Assembly: GCA_050298535.1 (NCBI GenBank)
Contig: JBNKUI010000121.1
Coordinates: forward strand, 27,002-91,001
Source: JABDMH01 sp050298535
GTDB lineage: Bacteria > Bacteroidota > Bacteroidia > Chitinophagales > Saprospiraceae
Direction: 5' to 3'
DNA length: 64,000 nucleotides
The position numbers and the translations under genes are program-made. This document shows, one piece after another, positions 53,205-62,215 of the stretch. Position 1 is the first letter of the stretch. Each line of letters starts with the position of its first letter. The notes under the pieces were generated by a model that saw only the letters and a list, made by a program, of their open reading frames with translations, was not told where the DNA came from and ran no database searches.

Positions 53205-54088
53205 CAATGTGACCAAGATAACAATATGATGGCAGCCACAGCTAATGAAAAACCTACTTTACGACGGTTCGTCAACTGTTCCTGAAATATAGTAAAACCA
53301 ACTACGGCCGATAAAAGTATGATACCGACATTGACCAAAGGTATGACTATGCTACCGCCCAAACCACCATGAAGCGCCGCCAATAAAAAGTAAATAGAAA
53401 AGAAGTTTGGAACCCCCAAAATAATACCCCCCAGCATATCCTTCCACTCAACAGACATGTTTCCCATCAAATACTGAATAGTAAAAAAAATGGTTCCGAA
53501 GACAGCCGCACAAAAGAACATTGCCGAGATAAAATAATAATCTCCTCCCTCTACAATGCCAACTGCCTCTACATGAAAAAGTGTTGACTCAAGGAGTCCA
53601 TTAATTACAAAGGTAAGCGCTGGCAGCAGAGCAACTGCACGCGAAATAATAGATTGCTCCTTTTTGACCTCCGTTCGATTAATTAAGTATATGCTAAGGA
53701 GCGCAAAAATTATACCTGTGATTTTATAGACAGAAGCACTTTCACCAAAGAAAATAATGGCGTAGAGTACCGTGATGATGAGTGATGTTTTCTGAAACAC
53801 ACTGGTCATTCCTACACCATAGTGATGTATTGTCTTTGCCAAAATGAAAAAACCAAATATTAAGTAACATCCCAGCGTCAGCGAATATGCGATCCAGGGC
53901 GGCGTATTGAAGATAATCTCAGTAGGCCAGGTATCACCCCACCAACCTCCCATGACGGCACAAACGATATAATTAATAATAATGGCCGGCAGCAGGTTGA
54001 TCTGAAATGTCTTGAAGCACCTGAAGATGATTGCCAACAATACGTTAGTCAGGATAGTAAATACTATCAAGATCATGGGCTCAGCCAT
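53204..54088 (-). CDS. EamA/DMT superfamily transporter
   Basis: A 294-residue inner-membrane protein with about ten helices in two homologous halves, the EamA organisation. Helix segments such as TSVFQKTSLIITVLYAIIFFGES and GGLGGSIVIPLVNVGIILLSAVVGF carry the usual Gly/Ser/Pro pattern. Members move amino acids, nucleosides or metabolites; the substrate is unknown. Overlaps the IMPACT gene by one base and follows msrB by 13. Confidence 0.88.
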   Translation of the reverse strand: MAEPMILIVFTILTNVLLAIIFRCFKTFQINLLPAIIINYIVCAVMGGWWGDTWPTEIIFNTPPWIAYSLTLGCYLIFGFFILAKTIHHYGVGMTSVFQKTSLIITVLYAIIFFGESASVYKITGIIFALLSIYLINRTEVKKEQSIISRAVALLPALTFVINGLLESTLFHVEAVGIVEGGDYYFISAMFFCAAVFGTIFFTIQYLMGNMSVEWKDMLGGIILGVPNFFSIYFLLAALHGGLGGSIVIPLVNVGIILLSAVVGFTIFQEQLTNRRKVGFSLAVAAIILLSWSH

Positions 54089-54101
54089 CTATATAGTATC
54101 G

Positions 54102-54614
54102 CTATTTTTCTTCGGGCTCGAAATCAAGAGACACGGAGTTAATGCAATACCTCAGGCCTGTGGGAGCAGGTCCATCATTAAATACATGCCCTAGGTGTCC
54201 ACCACAACGGTCACACACTACTTCGGTACGGACCATTCCATGAGAACTATCGGCATGCTCCCCGACCGTATTTGCATACTTAGGAATATAAAAACTCGGC
54301 CAGCCAGTACCTGATTTGAATTTAGTTTCAGAATCAAATAGAGGTAGTCCACATGCAGCACAAGTATAAGTACCTTTTTCTTTGTGATCCCAGAGATCCC
54401 CGGTAAATGCTCGCTCTGTCCCTGCCTCTCGCAGTACATAGTACTCCATCTCAGTCAGTTCATCCTTCCACTGGTCCTCCGACTTATCTATTTTTTCAAA
54501 GTCATAATTTTCAAGTTTTGCAACTGCATCTTTTGAAGACTTGTCATCGGACATCTGAGAAGACCCACTGCAGGCAAAAAATGCCACGAAAGCCAACATC
54601 CAAATATTTCGCAT
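54102..54614 (-). CDS. msrB: Peptide-methionine (R)-S-oxide reductase, lipoprotein
   Basis: A 170-residue repair enzyme from ATG 54614 (the longer frame to 54659 overlaps the upstream membrane protein gene). A lipoprotein signal (MRNIWMLAFVAFFACSGSS) places it outside the cytoplasm. The zinc cysteines are CAACG and CDRCG; the catalytic cysteine is in RYCINSVSLDF near the end, and RAFTGDLWDHKEKGTY and GTGWPSFY are typical. It repairs oxidised methionine in exported proteins, fitting an aerobic lifestyle. Confidence 0.94.
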   Translation of the reverse strand: MRNIWMLAFVAFFACSGSSQMSDDKSSKDAVAKLENYDFEKIDKSEDQWKDELTEMEYYVLREAGTERAFTGDLWDHKEKGTYTCAACGLPLFDSETKFKSGTGWPSFYIPKYANTVGEHADSSHGMVRTEVVCDRCGGHLGHVFNDGPAPTGLRYCINSVSLDFEPEEK

Positions 54615-54618
54615 CGTT

Positions 54619-55053
54619 CTAATTTGGTAATTCTGTATCCTGTCGCTGAGCATATTCAATTATTTTTCGCATAAAATATACGATGGTGATAAAAATAAAA
54701 TAGGAGAAGGTGACAATCATAAAAATCCAACGCATAGAGGTGGAATTTTGAGAGGGCCATTGCAGACTGATGATGTAGGCTATTCCAGCACCAAAAAGAA
54801 GCACAAGAAGATACCCGGTAAAGGATTTTGAAATATAGCTATTCGGGTTATCGGCACCCAATAAAAAAATGGCATTAAAAAATCCATAAAACAGTGCAAA
54901 TGCTCCCGCTATAATCCATGCCGCGTCACCTGCGGTATCGGTAGATCCATAAATAATGAGACTCATTAATTGGACTACAACCACGGCGATAATAATGAGA
55001 GTTGCTTGGCCCAGTGGATTTTCTAACCTCTTTTTTATTGCATCAATACTCAT
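54619..55053 (-). CDS. Four-helix membrane protein of unknown function
   Basis: A 144-residue protein with four hydrophobic segments (about 18-38, 45-66, 80-96, 108-130) and charged ends. No family recognised. It overlaps rimO by 4 bases (ATGA-type) and precedes msrB, so it is part of the same transcript. Confidence 0.75.
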   Translation of the reverse strand: MSIDAIKKRLENPLGQATLIIIAVVVVQLMSLIIYGSTDTAGDAAWIIAGAFALFYGFFNAIFLLGADNPNSYISKSFTGYLLVLLFGAGIAYIISLQWPSQNSTSMRWIFMIVTFSYFIFITIVYFMRKIIEYAQRQDTELPN

Positions 55054-56357
55054 TTTATTACGGTTGCGTAAAGATCATATTCTGTCACATCATCAATCCT
55101 AACATCCACAAAGTCACCTACGCGGACATAATTTTTGGTGGCATCAATTATTACCTCATTATCGACTTCAGGAGAATCCCGTTCTGTACGTGCATAGTAG
55201 AAATCTCCCTCCTTGCGATCTACCAGAACTCTGGTAGTAAAACCTATTCTTTCCTCATTATGTTCTAGCGAGATTTCCCTTTGAATTTCCATGAGATCTC
55301 CTGCTCTCTTTGCCTTCACCTCATCTGCTACATCATCCTCCATCTCGTGTGCCAAGGTGCCATCTTCGTGGCTGTACTCAAATACACCCAATCTTTCAAA
55401 TTTCATCTCTTTGACGAATGAACACAGATTGGCAAACTCCTGTTCTGTTTCACCCGGAAATCCTACCAGTATTGTCGTCCTCACGGCAATATCGGGCACT
55501 ATCTGCCTTGCATATTGAATCAAGTCTCTGGTTTCTTCGACGGTGATATGCCTTCGCATACGGGCAAGGACATCATTGTCCCCATGCTGCAAAGGCATAT
55601 CTATGTAGTTACAGATATTCTTATAGCGAGCCATTACATGGAAAACTTCACGAGGAAATTTACTGGGATATGCATAATGTAGGCGGATCCATTCGAGGCC
55701 ATCTACTTGCGCCAATTCTTCCAGCAATCGGGCCAAAGCTCTCTCCTTATAGATATCAAGCCCATAATACGTCAATTCCTGTGCTATTAGGAGGATTTCC
55801 TTTACACCACGAGCTACCAGGGTTTGAGCTTCCCGGATAAGATCCTCAATGCTACGACTCACATGCTTACCTCGCATCAGGGGTATGGCACAAAATGCGC
55901 AAGTGCGATTACAGCCTTCGCTTATTTTCATATAGGCATAGTGGGCGGGAGTCATCGTGGTGCGCTCACCGATAAGTTCATGACGATAGTCCACATTAAA
56001 CCGACTCAGGAGTGCCGGCAAATCCAATGTGCCAAAAAATGCATCCACTTCCGGGATTTCCGCGGTCAATTCATCTTTGTATCGGTGTGAGAGACAACCT
56101 GTCACATACAATTTTGAGATATTCCCATGTATTTTTTGATCTGCGAAGTGTAAGATGGTATCTACCGACTCTTGCTTAGCGGCCTCAATAAAACCACAAG
56201 TATTTACAATCACCACATCAGCATTTGCATCACTTTCTGCATGCTCAGCCTCGATCTGATTAGCTTTTAATTGAGTGACAATATTCTCTGAATCAACCAA
56301 ATTCTTCGAACATCCCATGGTCACTACATGTACACTCTGCCGCGCTTTTGTCTTCAA
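55050..56357 (-). CDS. rimO: Ribosomal protein S12 methylthiotransferase
   Basis: A 435-residue radical-SAM enzyme that methylthiolates Asp in ribosomal protein S12. The N-terminal cluster cysteines are Cys16, Cys54 and Cys88 (MGCSKNLVDSE, NTCGFIEAA, TGCLSHRY); the SAM cluster is CNRTCAFC (149, 153, 156). The C-terminal TRAM domain is complete. The MGCSKNLVDSE segment favours RimO over MiaB. First gene of the long minus-strand array. Confidence 0.96.
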   Translation of the reverse strand: MKTKARQSVHVVTMGCSKNLVDSENIVTQLKANQIEAEHAESDANADVVIVNTCGFIEAAKQESVDTILHFADQKIHGNISKLYVTGCLSHRYKDELTAEIPEVDAFFGTLDLPALLSRFNVDYRHELIGERTTMTPAHYAYMKISEGCNRTCAFCAIPLMRGKHVSRSIEDLIREAQTLVARGVKEILLIAQELTYYGLDIYKERALARLLEELAQVDGLEWIRLHYAYPSKFPREVFHVMARYKNICNYIDMPLQHGDNDVLARMRRHITVEETRDLIQYARQIVPDIAVRTTILVGFPGETEQEFANLCSFVKEMKFERLGVFEYSHEDGTLAHEMEDDVADEVKAKRAGDLMEIQREISLEHNEERIGFTTRVLVDRKEGDFYYARTERDSPEVDNEVIIDATKNYVRVGDFVDVRIDDVTEYDLYATVIK

Positions 56358-56516
56358 GACAATCGATTTAAAACTTTAAGGTGCAAAGATAATGTAATTG
56401 TCTCTCTATCCACTCCTCACTTGAAAACCGTACTAAAGTATGGGGCAGGGGCCTGGGACCTGAAATAACTTGGCAGTGTACTAATCAGATATGACTTACA
56501 ACAAGAATAAGCTGGA

Positions 56517-56678
56517 ATGCAGAAGACCATTATCCGAAAGATAGAAAGTGAGAAGAAACCTGAGACTGAAGACCTCTCCCACGACATCATGAACAAATTG
56601 CTACATGCTTTAGAAGATATCGATGAAGAGCTAAACACACATTACCAAACACATAAAAGCACCAAGAATGAAAGTTGA
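56517..56678 (+). CDS. 53-residue charged small protein upstream of a LuxR-type HTH
   Basis: An ATG at 56517 and TGA at 56676-56678 enclose 53 codons giving a highly charged, helical product (KKPETEDLSHDIMNKLLHALEDIDEELN). Its 3' end overlaps the LuxR-like gene by 11 bases, so expression would be coupled. No family recognised. It could be a helical partner of the DNA-binding protein, or simply a leader frame; the overlap and codon use are the only support. Confidence 0.45.
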   Translation: MQKTIIRKIESEKKPETEDLSHDIMNKLLHALEDIDEELNTHYQTHKSTKNES

Positions 56679-56910
56679 AGTTTACGAACGACCAAGAAGA
56701 CCTCTCATAGCAAACATCACAAGCCGTGAAATCGAAGTACTTGAGAATATCTCTTACGGATTCACAACTTCCGAGATTGCTCAGAGACTTTACTTATCCA
56801 GTCACACGGTGGTGTCTCACCGAAAAAACCTCCAGAGTAAACTTGATGCCAGAAATATTGCAGTGCTCGTCCGCAAGGCTTTTGAATATGGGCTTCTACA
56901 ATTAGGTTGA
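56668..56910 (+). CDS. Solo LuxR-type helix-turn-helix protein
   Basis: An 80-residue protein consisting almost only of a LuxR/GerE HTH: ITSREIEVLENISYGFTTSEIAQRLYLSSHTVVSHRKNLQSKLDARN (positions 17-64). The receiver or sensor domain found in NarL/FixJ regulators is missing, so activity must be controlled by abundance, dimerisation or a partner. It follows and overlaps the 53-residue frame. Confidence 0.85.
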   Translation: MKVEVYERPRRPLIANITSREIEVLENISYGFTTSEIAQRLYLSSHTVVSHRKNLQSKLDARNIAVLVRKAFEYGLLQLG

Positions 56911-56930
56911 ATTACTACCAGATAGAGCGG

Positions 56931-57557
56931 TCAATAGGCATGGGGGCGATCATGACTAAGTAGTGAAATATGCAAATGGTCGCCTGTACCTCCATGTCTA
57001 AGGACGTTGAATCCCATCAACCTGAAATACCATTTCAGGACAAAATTTCGAATCCCACCCCTGCCCTGTGTGCGAATATCCATGGCATGCACATACCCAT
57101 TCGACTGACGGTAGTGCAGGGACTGGGACTTCCTGCTTAGGCCCATGCGCTCATAGTCCTCCGGCACCCGATCCGCGTCAGTAATGACGAGATCCTTATC
57201 TGCCAACAATATCGTACTGACACCCAAACGTAGTACAGGGTGTAAACTTCTGAACTCCGAAGCAATATCTGGTGACTTTACGTTTTTACCAGAAATATAC
57301 AAGATCCCATAGCCACAGTAGCTGATGAGGATCAACAAGAGTATAGCACTCCGTTTCTTAAATGCACTTCTGCCACCCATGTAGCCGGTGATCCGGTCAT
57401 AAAAGAACATCAGATAAATGGACAGAAGCACAAAAGTCATCAAGAGACCTCCTGCCAGAGCTATGATCGGGTAGACACGATAGTCGGTGTGCAACCAGAT
57501 AGAGCCTCTGATCAATAAGATAAAGGGTAAGGTTGCTATGACCACCAATCGAAGCAA
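56931..57557 (-). CDS. Membrane-anchored protein with an M15-like peptidase end
   Basis: A 208-residue protein with three N-terminal membrane helices (about 5-20, 32-55, 69-88) and a C-terminal domain. The segments HYRQSNGYVHAMDIRT and HGGTGDHLHISLL place His and Asp as in zinc-dependent M15 D-Ala-D-Ala carboxypeptidases (HxxxD and HxH), but the match is short. A cell-wall hydrolase anchored in the membrane is the best guess. It converges with the solo LuxR gene and is divergent from the small barrel gene. Confidence 0.6.
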   Translation of the reverse strand: MLRLVVIATLPFILLIRGSIWLHTDYRVYPIIALAGGLLMTFVLLSIYLMFFYDRITGYMGGRSAFKKRSAILLLILISYCGYGILYISGKNVKSPDIASEFRSLHPVLRLGVSTILLADKDLVITDADRVPEDYERMGLSRKSQSLHYRQSNGYVHAMDIRTQGRGGIRNFVLKWYFRLMGFNVLRHGGTGDHLHISLLSHDRPHAY

Positions 57558-57604
57558 CCAAAATAAGGTTCTTAATATTTTACCGGATGTGCTGATGACT
57601 TAAG

Positions 57605-57636
57605 AATATTAATGTTCATAAATATTAATGTTTATA
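57605..57636. repeat. Tandem 16-bp duplication
   Basis: AATATTAATGTTCATA and AATATTAATGTTTATA follow each other directly, differing in one base, 48 bases upstream of the membrane-anchored peptidase-like gene start. Confidence 0.85.
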
Positions 57637-57752
57637 AAAAACATCACTGTTTAATCGACCATCGGTGTTGATGATCAGACTTTTGGCAAACTCATTGATA
57701 ATAAAGTAATATGATGACAGATCGTTCCGTTGTCTTTTAATCACATGAAACT

Positions 57753-58373
57753 ATGAAACCTTACTTTATTCTTTTGCTTTTGATGGGATTGGGTGGAAGT
57801 CCACTTTATGCGCAGTTTGGTCTTCGAGCGCAGTATGGTTTTGCTGATTTTACCGCTGATGCACCCATTCGGGATCGGGTGGATTCACAAAATGGATATG
57901 AGGTTGGACTGCACTATTGGTTTCGATTGAAGAATAAGCGACTCGAGTTTTTTCCCGAAATCAGCTATGCTGCCCTGGATCAAGACCAGCCAGGAGCTGC
58001 TGAAGCCCTATCCTTCACCTATAGAAGACTAGGAGTAAGATTCCCTGCAAGGATCTATCCTCTTGATTTTGCCTCTGACTGCGACTGTCCTACGTTTTCA
58101 AAGCAGAATGACCTTATCAAAAAAGGCTTCTTTGTTGAGCTAGCCCCCGGCTATTTCTATGATCAATCCTCCATCTCTCAGATTGACAGAGAGGATTCTC
58201 ACGGTCAAGCTGAAGTTTCTCTCGGTGTTGGATTAGATATCGGAATTAATGATCTAGTTACTATCACCCCTTTGGTGTCTTATGCCTGGGGAATGTTAGC
58301 TCCTGAGCAAGGAATTTCTTTACAAAATGTGGCTCGAGTAGGTCTCTGTGTGACATTGCGACCAGATTACTGA
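57753..58373 (+). CDS. Small outer-membrane beta-barrel protein
   Basis: A 206-residue exported protein: signal peptide MKPYFILLLLMGLGGSPLYAQ, then alternating aromatic strands (LRAQYGFADFTADAPI, NGYEVGLHYWFRLKNKRLEFFPEISYA, GFFVELAPGYFYDQ) ending with VGLCVTLRPDY. An eight-stranded OMP_b-brl/porin-family barrel is the likely fold. A Cys pair (DCDCPTF) sits in one loop. Function unknown. The gene precedes the ilv leader by 68 bases. Confidence 0.8.
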   Translation: MKPYFILLLLMGLGGSPLYAQFGLRAQYGFADFTADAPIRDRVDSQNGYEVGLHYWFRLKNKRLEFFPEISYAALDQDQPGAAEALSFTYRRLGVRFPARIYPLDFASDCDCPTFSKQNDLIKKGFFVELAPGYFYDQSSISQIDREDSHGQAEVSLGVGLDIGINDLVTITPLVSYAWGMLAPEQGISLQNVARVGLCVTLRPDY

Positions 58374-58392
58374 GAGAATTTCAATTTTTAAA

Positions 58393-58422
58393 TTTGGTTT
58401 TTCAGATAAACCACTATATTTA
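58393..58422 (+). promoter_or_regulatory. Promoter of the ilv leader
   Basis: TTTG (58393-58396), 18 bases, then TATATTTA (58415-58422), close to the Bacteroidota TTTG/TAnnTTTG pattern. It would start transcription near 58428, about 14 bases before the leader-peptide start codon. Confidence 0.6.
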
Positions 58423-58441
58423 ACCACTGATTTTATCATAC

Positions 58442-58510
58442 ATGAGACAAGTAATTAACCATATTTCAACTGTAGTCGTCATCGTCGTCGTCGATGCTAC
58501 CTTCAGGTGA
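58442..58510 (+). CDS. ilv leader peptide, Val/Ile-rich
   Basis: A 22-codon frame, ATG at 58442 and TGA at 58508-58510: MRQVINHISTVVVIVVVDATFR. It has seven Val, three Ile and two Thr, with the run VVVIVVV at codons 11-17 (58472-58492) acting as the control codons. Leader peptides of branched-chain operons in other phyla have the same design. Low charged Val-tRNA or Ile-tRNA would stall the ribosome here and alter folding of the downstream RNA. Confidence 0.8.
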   Translation: MRQVINHISTVVVIVVVDATFR

Positions 58511-58566
58511 GTATGGTTATCAACGTATATTAAAGAAAGGCCATTCTCACGAGGATGGCCTTTTTT
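58456..58566 (+). promoter_or_regulatory. Transcription attenuator of the ilv operon
   Basis: Four RNA segments can be drawn. Segment 1 (58456-58463, TAACCATA) is complementary to segment 2 (58512-58519, TATGGTTA). Segment 2 (58507-58518) can instead pair with segment 3 (58539-58550): GTGAG with CTCAC and ATGGTT with GGCCAT, one mismatch. Segment 3 also starts the terminator stem AAAGGCCAT/ATGGCCTTT (58536-58563) followed by T residues. A ribosome stalled on the Val run would mask segment 1 and leave segment 2 free for antitermination; a ribosome at the stop codon would mask segment 2 and let the terminator form. Confidence 0.78.
58536..58566 (+). terminator. Attenuator terminator
   Basis: AAAGGCCAT pairs with ATGGCCTTT, extended by TTC/GAG towards a CACG loop, ending in six T residues at 58561-58566. 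Located 26 bases after the leader stop codon and 215 bases before ilvD. Confidence 0.9.
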
Positions 58567-58780
58567 CATTTAGAGAAATCGCAAAAGTGTGGTTTCAAAG
58601 CCCAAATATGTCGATCCAGGGCTAACGGGGATAACAGCAACACACTGCTAGTCCTCGTAAAGGAAAAGCACTTAAAACCCTATGTATCAAATAATTAAGT
58701 GTCGACACTATTTTATGCGAGTTGTAATTAATATAGATTTTAAAGCCGTCTAAGCGGTAGGATTCAAATACTTTTATGAA

Positions 58781-60466
58781 ATGTCACTAAACAAGTACAG
58801 CAAACATGTCACTCAGGACATGAGTCTACCTGCAGCCCAGGCTATGCTACATGCCACGGGGTTGAGTAGTGAAGATCTGAAAAAACCGCAGATCGGAATT
58901 GCAAGTACAGGCTGGGATGGAAACCCCTGTAACATGCATCTTAATGACTTATCCGCCAAGATTAAAGAGGCCGTCAATGCCGAAGATTTGGTAGGATTAA
59001 TATTTCATACTATTGGCGTCAGTGATGGAATTTCTATGGGTACCAGCGGAATGCGTTATTCGCTGACCTCTAGGGATATCATTGCCGATTCGATCGAGAC
59101 GGTTGTGGGAGCTCAATGGTATGACGGTGTGATTACGGTCGTGGGATGTGACAAGAATATGCCTGGTGCACTCATTGCGCTTTCACGTCTGGATCGACCT
59201 GCCATTGTGGTATACGGAGGCACTATTGCTCCAGGCTACCATGAGGGACGAAAGCTGGATGTAGTGAGTGCATTCGAAGCACTGGGAGAAAAAATTGCCG
59301 GGGAGATTTCAGTCGAGACCTTTAAAGAGATCGTTAGAAAAGCTTGTCCGGGGCCAGGAGCCTGCGGTGGGATGTATACAGCTAATACGATGGCATCTGC
59401 TATTGAAGCCATGGGTATGTGTCTGCCGTATAATGCTTCAAATCCAGCTAACAGTGAGGCTAAGCAGGATGAGGCACTGTCATTAGGTAAAGCAATAAGG
59501 CATCTTCTGGAGCAAGACATCAAGCCCAGTGACATCATCACCCGCAGGTCACTGGAAAATGCCATGCGGGTTATTACAATATTGGGTGGAAGTACTAATG
59601 CAGTCATGCACCTCCTGGCCGTAGCGCATTCTGCCAATATTCCTCTAACTATTGATGACTTTCAAGCAATTAGTGACACGACTCCCTTATTGGCAGACTT
59701 AAAACCGAGTGGCCAATATGTGATGGAAGATCTGCATGCCATTGGTGGCGTACAGGGTGTCATGAAAATGTTGCTCGATGCAGGATATCTACACGGTGAC
59801 TGTATGACGGTAACAGGTAATACACTGGCTGAGAATCTAGCCGACGCTTCTCTGGATCCCGAACAGGATCTCATTCACTCATTTGACAATCCCATCAAAA
59901 AAACCGGACACCTTCAGATATTGAAGGGCAATCTGGCACCCGAAGGATCAGTGGCTAAGATTACCGGAAAGGAAGGGGAACGCTTTGAAGGACCTGCCAA
60001 GGTATTTGACAGTGAGCCCGATGCAAATGAAGCAATATCTACGGGAAAGATCAAAGACGGGGACGTGCTTGTAATCCGATACTGTGGACCTAAGGGCGGT
60101 CCCGGCATGCCTGAAATGCTAAAGCCAACATCATTAATAATGGGAGCACGACTCAAAGTCGCGTTGATTACAGATGGTCGATTTTCAGGTGGTACACATG
60201 GATTTGTGGTCGGTCACATCGTGCCTGAAGCTCAAGAAGGTGGGCTTATCGCCCTGGTCGAAGATGGTGATATTGTCGCCATTGATGCTGTCGAAAACTC
60301 AATTGAGTTGAAACTTTCCGACGATGAAATCAATAAACGAAAAGCCAAATGGTCTGCACCACCCCTTAAGGCAAAGCGCGGAGCACTGCTAAAATATGCG
60401 ATGTGTGTTTCGAATGCCAGTAAAGGATGTGTGACAGATGATTTTTCAGACGCTGCTAAAAAGTAG
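58781..60466 (+). CDS. ilvD: Dihydroxy-acid dehydratase
   Basis: A 561-residue iron-sulfur enzyme, third common step of valine and isoleucine synthesis. Cluster-associated cysteines are Cys50 in GNPCNMH, the Cys in VVGCDKNMPGA and the one in GPGACGGMYTANTM. The catalytic end DGRFSGGTHGFVVGHI is intact. Full length. First structural gene of ilvD-ilvB-ilvN-ilvC; ilvB starts 6 bases after its stop. Controlled by the attenuator upstream. Such dehydratases are oxygen sensitive or of the hardier [2Fe-2S] type; the three-cysteine set fits either. Confidence 0.97.
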   Translation: MSLNKYSKHVTQDMSLPAAQAMLHATGLSSEDLKKPQIGIASTGWDGNPCNMHLNDLSAKIKEAVNAEDLVGLIFHTIGVSDGISMGTSGMRYSLTSRDIIADSIETVVGAQWYDGVITVVGCDKNMPGALIALSRLDRPAIVVYGGTIAPGYHEGRKLDVVSAFEALGEKIAGEISVETFKEIVRKACPGPGACGGMYTANTMASAIEAMGMCLPYNASNPANSEAKQDEALSLGKAIRHLLEQDIKPSDIITRRSLENAMRVITILGGSTNAVMHLLAVAHSANIPLTIDDFQAISDTTPLLADLKPSGQYVMEDLHAIGGVQGVMKMLLDAGYLHGDCMTVTGNTLAENLADASLDPEQDLIHSFDNPIKKTGHLQILKGNLAPEGSVAKITGKEGERFEGPAKVFDSEPDANEAISTGKIKDGDVLVIRYCGPKGGPGMPEMLKPTSLIMGARLKVALITDGRFSGGTHGFVVGHIVPEAQEGGLIALVEDGDIVAIDAVENSIELKLSDDEINKRKAKWSAPPLKAKRGALLKYAMCVSNASKGCVTDDFSDAAKK

Positions 60467-60472
60467 ACAAAT

Positions 60473-62209
60473 ATGGCAACTAAAACAATGACAAAGAGCC
60501 CAAAGAATACTCAGGCTAAGGACACTATCACGGGAGCAGAAGCGGTACTCAGATGTCTCCTAGAGGAAGGGGTGGATACCATCTTTGGCTATCCAGGTGG
60601 GGCTATCATGCCCGTCTACGATGCATTATATCACTATATGGATCGTATCAGACATATATTGCCCAGACATGAGCAAGGGGGTATTCATGCGGCCCAGGGA
60701 TATGCCCGGGTCACGCGCCAGACCGGTGTCGCTATGGCCACTTCAGGTCCTGGGGCCACCAACCTCGTGACCGGACTGGGCGATGCGATTTTGGACAGTA
60801 CTCCATTAGTCTGTATTACCGGACAGGTTTTTAGTCACCTGCTGGGTTCTGATGCCTTTCAGGAGACCGATGTGATCGGCTGTACTATGTCCGTTACCAA
60901 ATGGAATTATCAAATAACACGAGCAGAAGAAATACCTGAAATCTTCGCCAAGGCCTTTTATATAGCCAATTCAGGGCGGCCGGGCCCAGTGCTCATTGAT
61001 ATCACAAAAGATGCCCAGGTGAGTACAATGGACTTTTCTTATTCGAAAAATCCATTTATCAGAAGTTACCGACCAGACCGTGTTCTTCCTAAGAAGGCAC
61101 TAAAGGATGCGGCAGAGCTCATTAATGGAGCGAAAAAACCCTTTATCCTGGCAGGACATGGAATTCAGATTGCCGGAGCACAAGATGTCTTCAAGAAATT
61201 TGTAGAAAAATCGGGTATCCCGGTAGGATGCACCATACATGGACTGTCTTCGCTACCCTATGGCCATCCGTTATATGCAGGAATGCTGGGTATGCACGGG
61301 AATTACGGGCCCAATCTACTGACAGGGTCCTGCGATGTACTGATCGCCATCGGTATGCGATTTGACGACCGTGTCACCGGGGATGTGTCCCGATATGCGA
61401 CACAGGCAAAGGTGATTCATATTGAAATCGATCCTTCAGAAATCAACAAGAATGTCCATGCAGATGTGCCAGTACTGGCAGACGCCAAGCAGGCACTTGA
61501 GCACCTGGTCGAACTAGTAGACGAAAAGGAATATCCTGCCTGGGTTAAGGAATTTCGAAATTGTGAGGCCATAGAGCAAAAGAAGGTAATCAATCGTGAT
61601 ATGAAGCCCAATGAGGATGGTAAGATTAAGATGGGAATGGTCATTAAACAACTGAGTGACCAAACTCAGGGTCAGGCCATTATTGCTACCGATGTCGGTC
61701 AGCATCAAATGGCGGCTGCCCGCTACTATCAGTACAAGGACACTAACCAATGGGTTTCGTCAGGTGGAGCCGGTACGATGGGTTTTGGCCTTCCTGCTGC
61801 CTTTGGAGCGAAGGTAGGAAGACCCGATAAGGAAGTCATCTGTGTGGTCGGTGATGGAGGTTTTCAAATGACCCTTCAGGAGCTAGGCATGCTATCCCAG
61901 TATGATGTTGCCGTCAAAGTCGTACTCCTTGACAATGAATACCTCGGAATGGTGAGACAATGGCAGCAGTTATTTTTTGATCGAAGATACTCTTCAGTAG
62001 CATTACAAAATCCGAATTTTGTCAAGATTGCAGAAGGATTTGGTGTCGAGGGCAAAACCATTGAAGATCCCGCAGTATTAGAAGATTCCATCAAAGAAAT
62101 GCTGGCTCATAAAGGACCTTATCTGTTGCATATTAAAGTGGAAAAAGAAGAAAATATCTTCCCAATGGTACCTTCGGGATGTGCCGTTACAGAAATCGTA
62201 TTAGAATAA
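60473..62209 (+). CDS. ilvB: Acetolactate synthase large subunit
   Basis: A 578-residue thiamin-diphosphate enzyme making acetolactate or acetohydroxybutyrate. TIFGYPGGAIMPVYDAL and the catalytic Glu in PRHEQGGIHAAQGYAR are at the start, FAD-binding GMLGMHG in the middle, and the TDP-binding GDGGFQMTLQEL with DNEYLGMVRQWQ near the end. The first 18 residues form an unconserved polar tail. Starts 6 bases after ilvD and ends 6 bases before ilvN. Confidence 0.97.
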   Translation: MATKTMTKSPKNTQAKDTITGAEAVLRCLLEEGVDTIFGYPGGAIMPVYDALYHYMDRIRHILPRHEQGGIHAAQGYARVTRQTGVAMATSGPGATNLVTGLGDAILDSTPLVCITGQVFSHLLGSDAFQETDVIGCTMSVTKWNYQITRAEEIPEIFAKAFYIANSGRPGPVLIDITKDAQVSTMDFSYSKNPFIRSYRPDRVLPKKALKDAAELINGAKKPFILAGHGIQIAGAQDVFKKFVEKSGIPVGCTIHGLSSLPYGHPLYAGMLGMHGNYGPNLLTGSCDVLIAIGMRFDDRVTGDVSRYATQAKVIHIEIDPSEINKNVHADVPVLADAKQALEHLVELVDEKEYPAWVKEFRNCEAIEQKKVINRDMKPNEDGKIKMGMVIKQLSDQTQGQAIIATDVGQHQMAAARYYQYKDTNQWVSSGGAGTMGFGLPAAFGAKVGRPDKEVICVVGDGGFQMTLQELGMLSQYDVAVKVVLLDNEYLGMVRQWQQLFFDRRYSSVALQNPNFVKIAEGFGVEGKTIEDPAVLEDSIKEMLAHKGPYLLHIKVEKEENIFPMVPSGCAVTEIVLE

Positions 62210-62215
62210 GACACT

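Noticed and set aside
57558..57752. tRNA or riboswitch in the gap before the small barrel gene
   Set aside because: No cloverleaf or known aptamer core; only an AT-rich 16-bp duplication.
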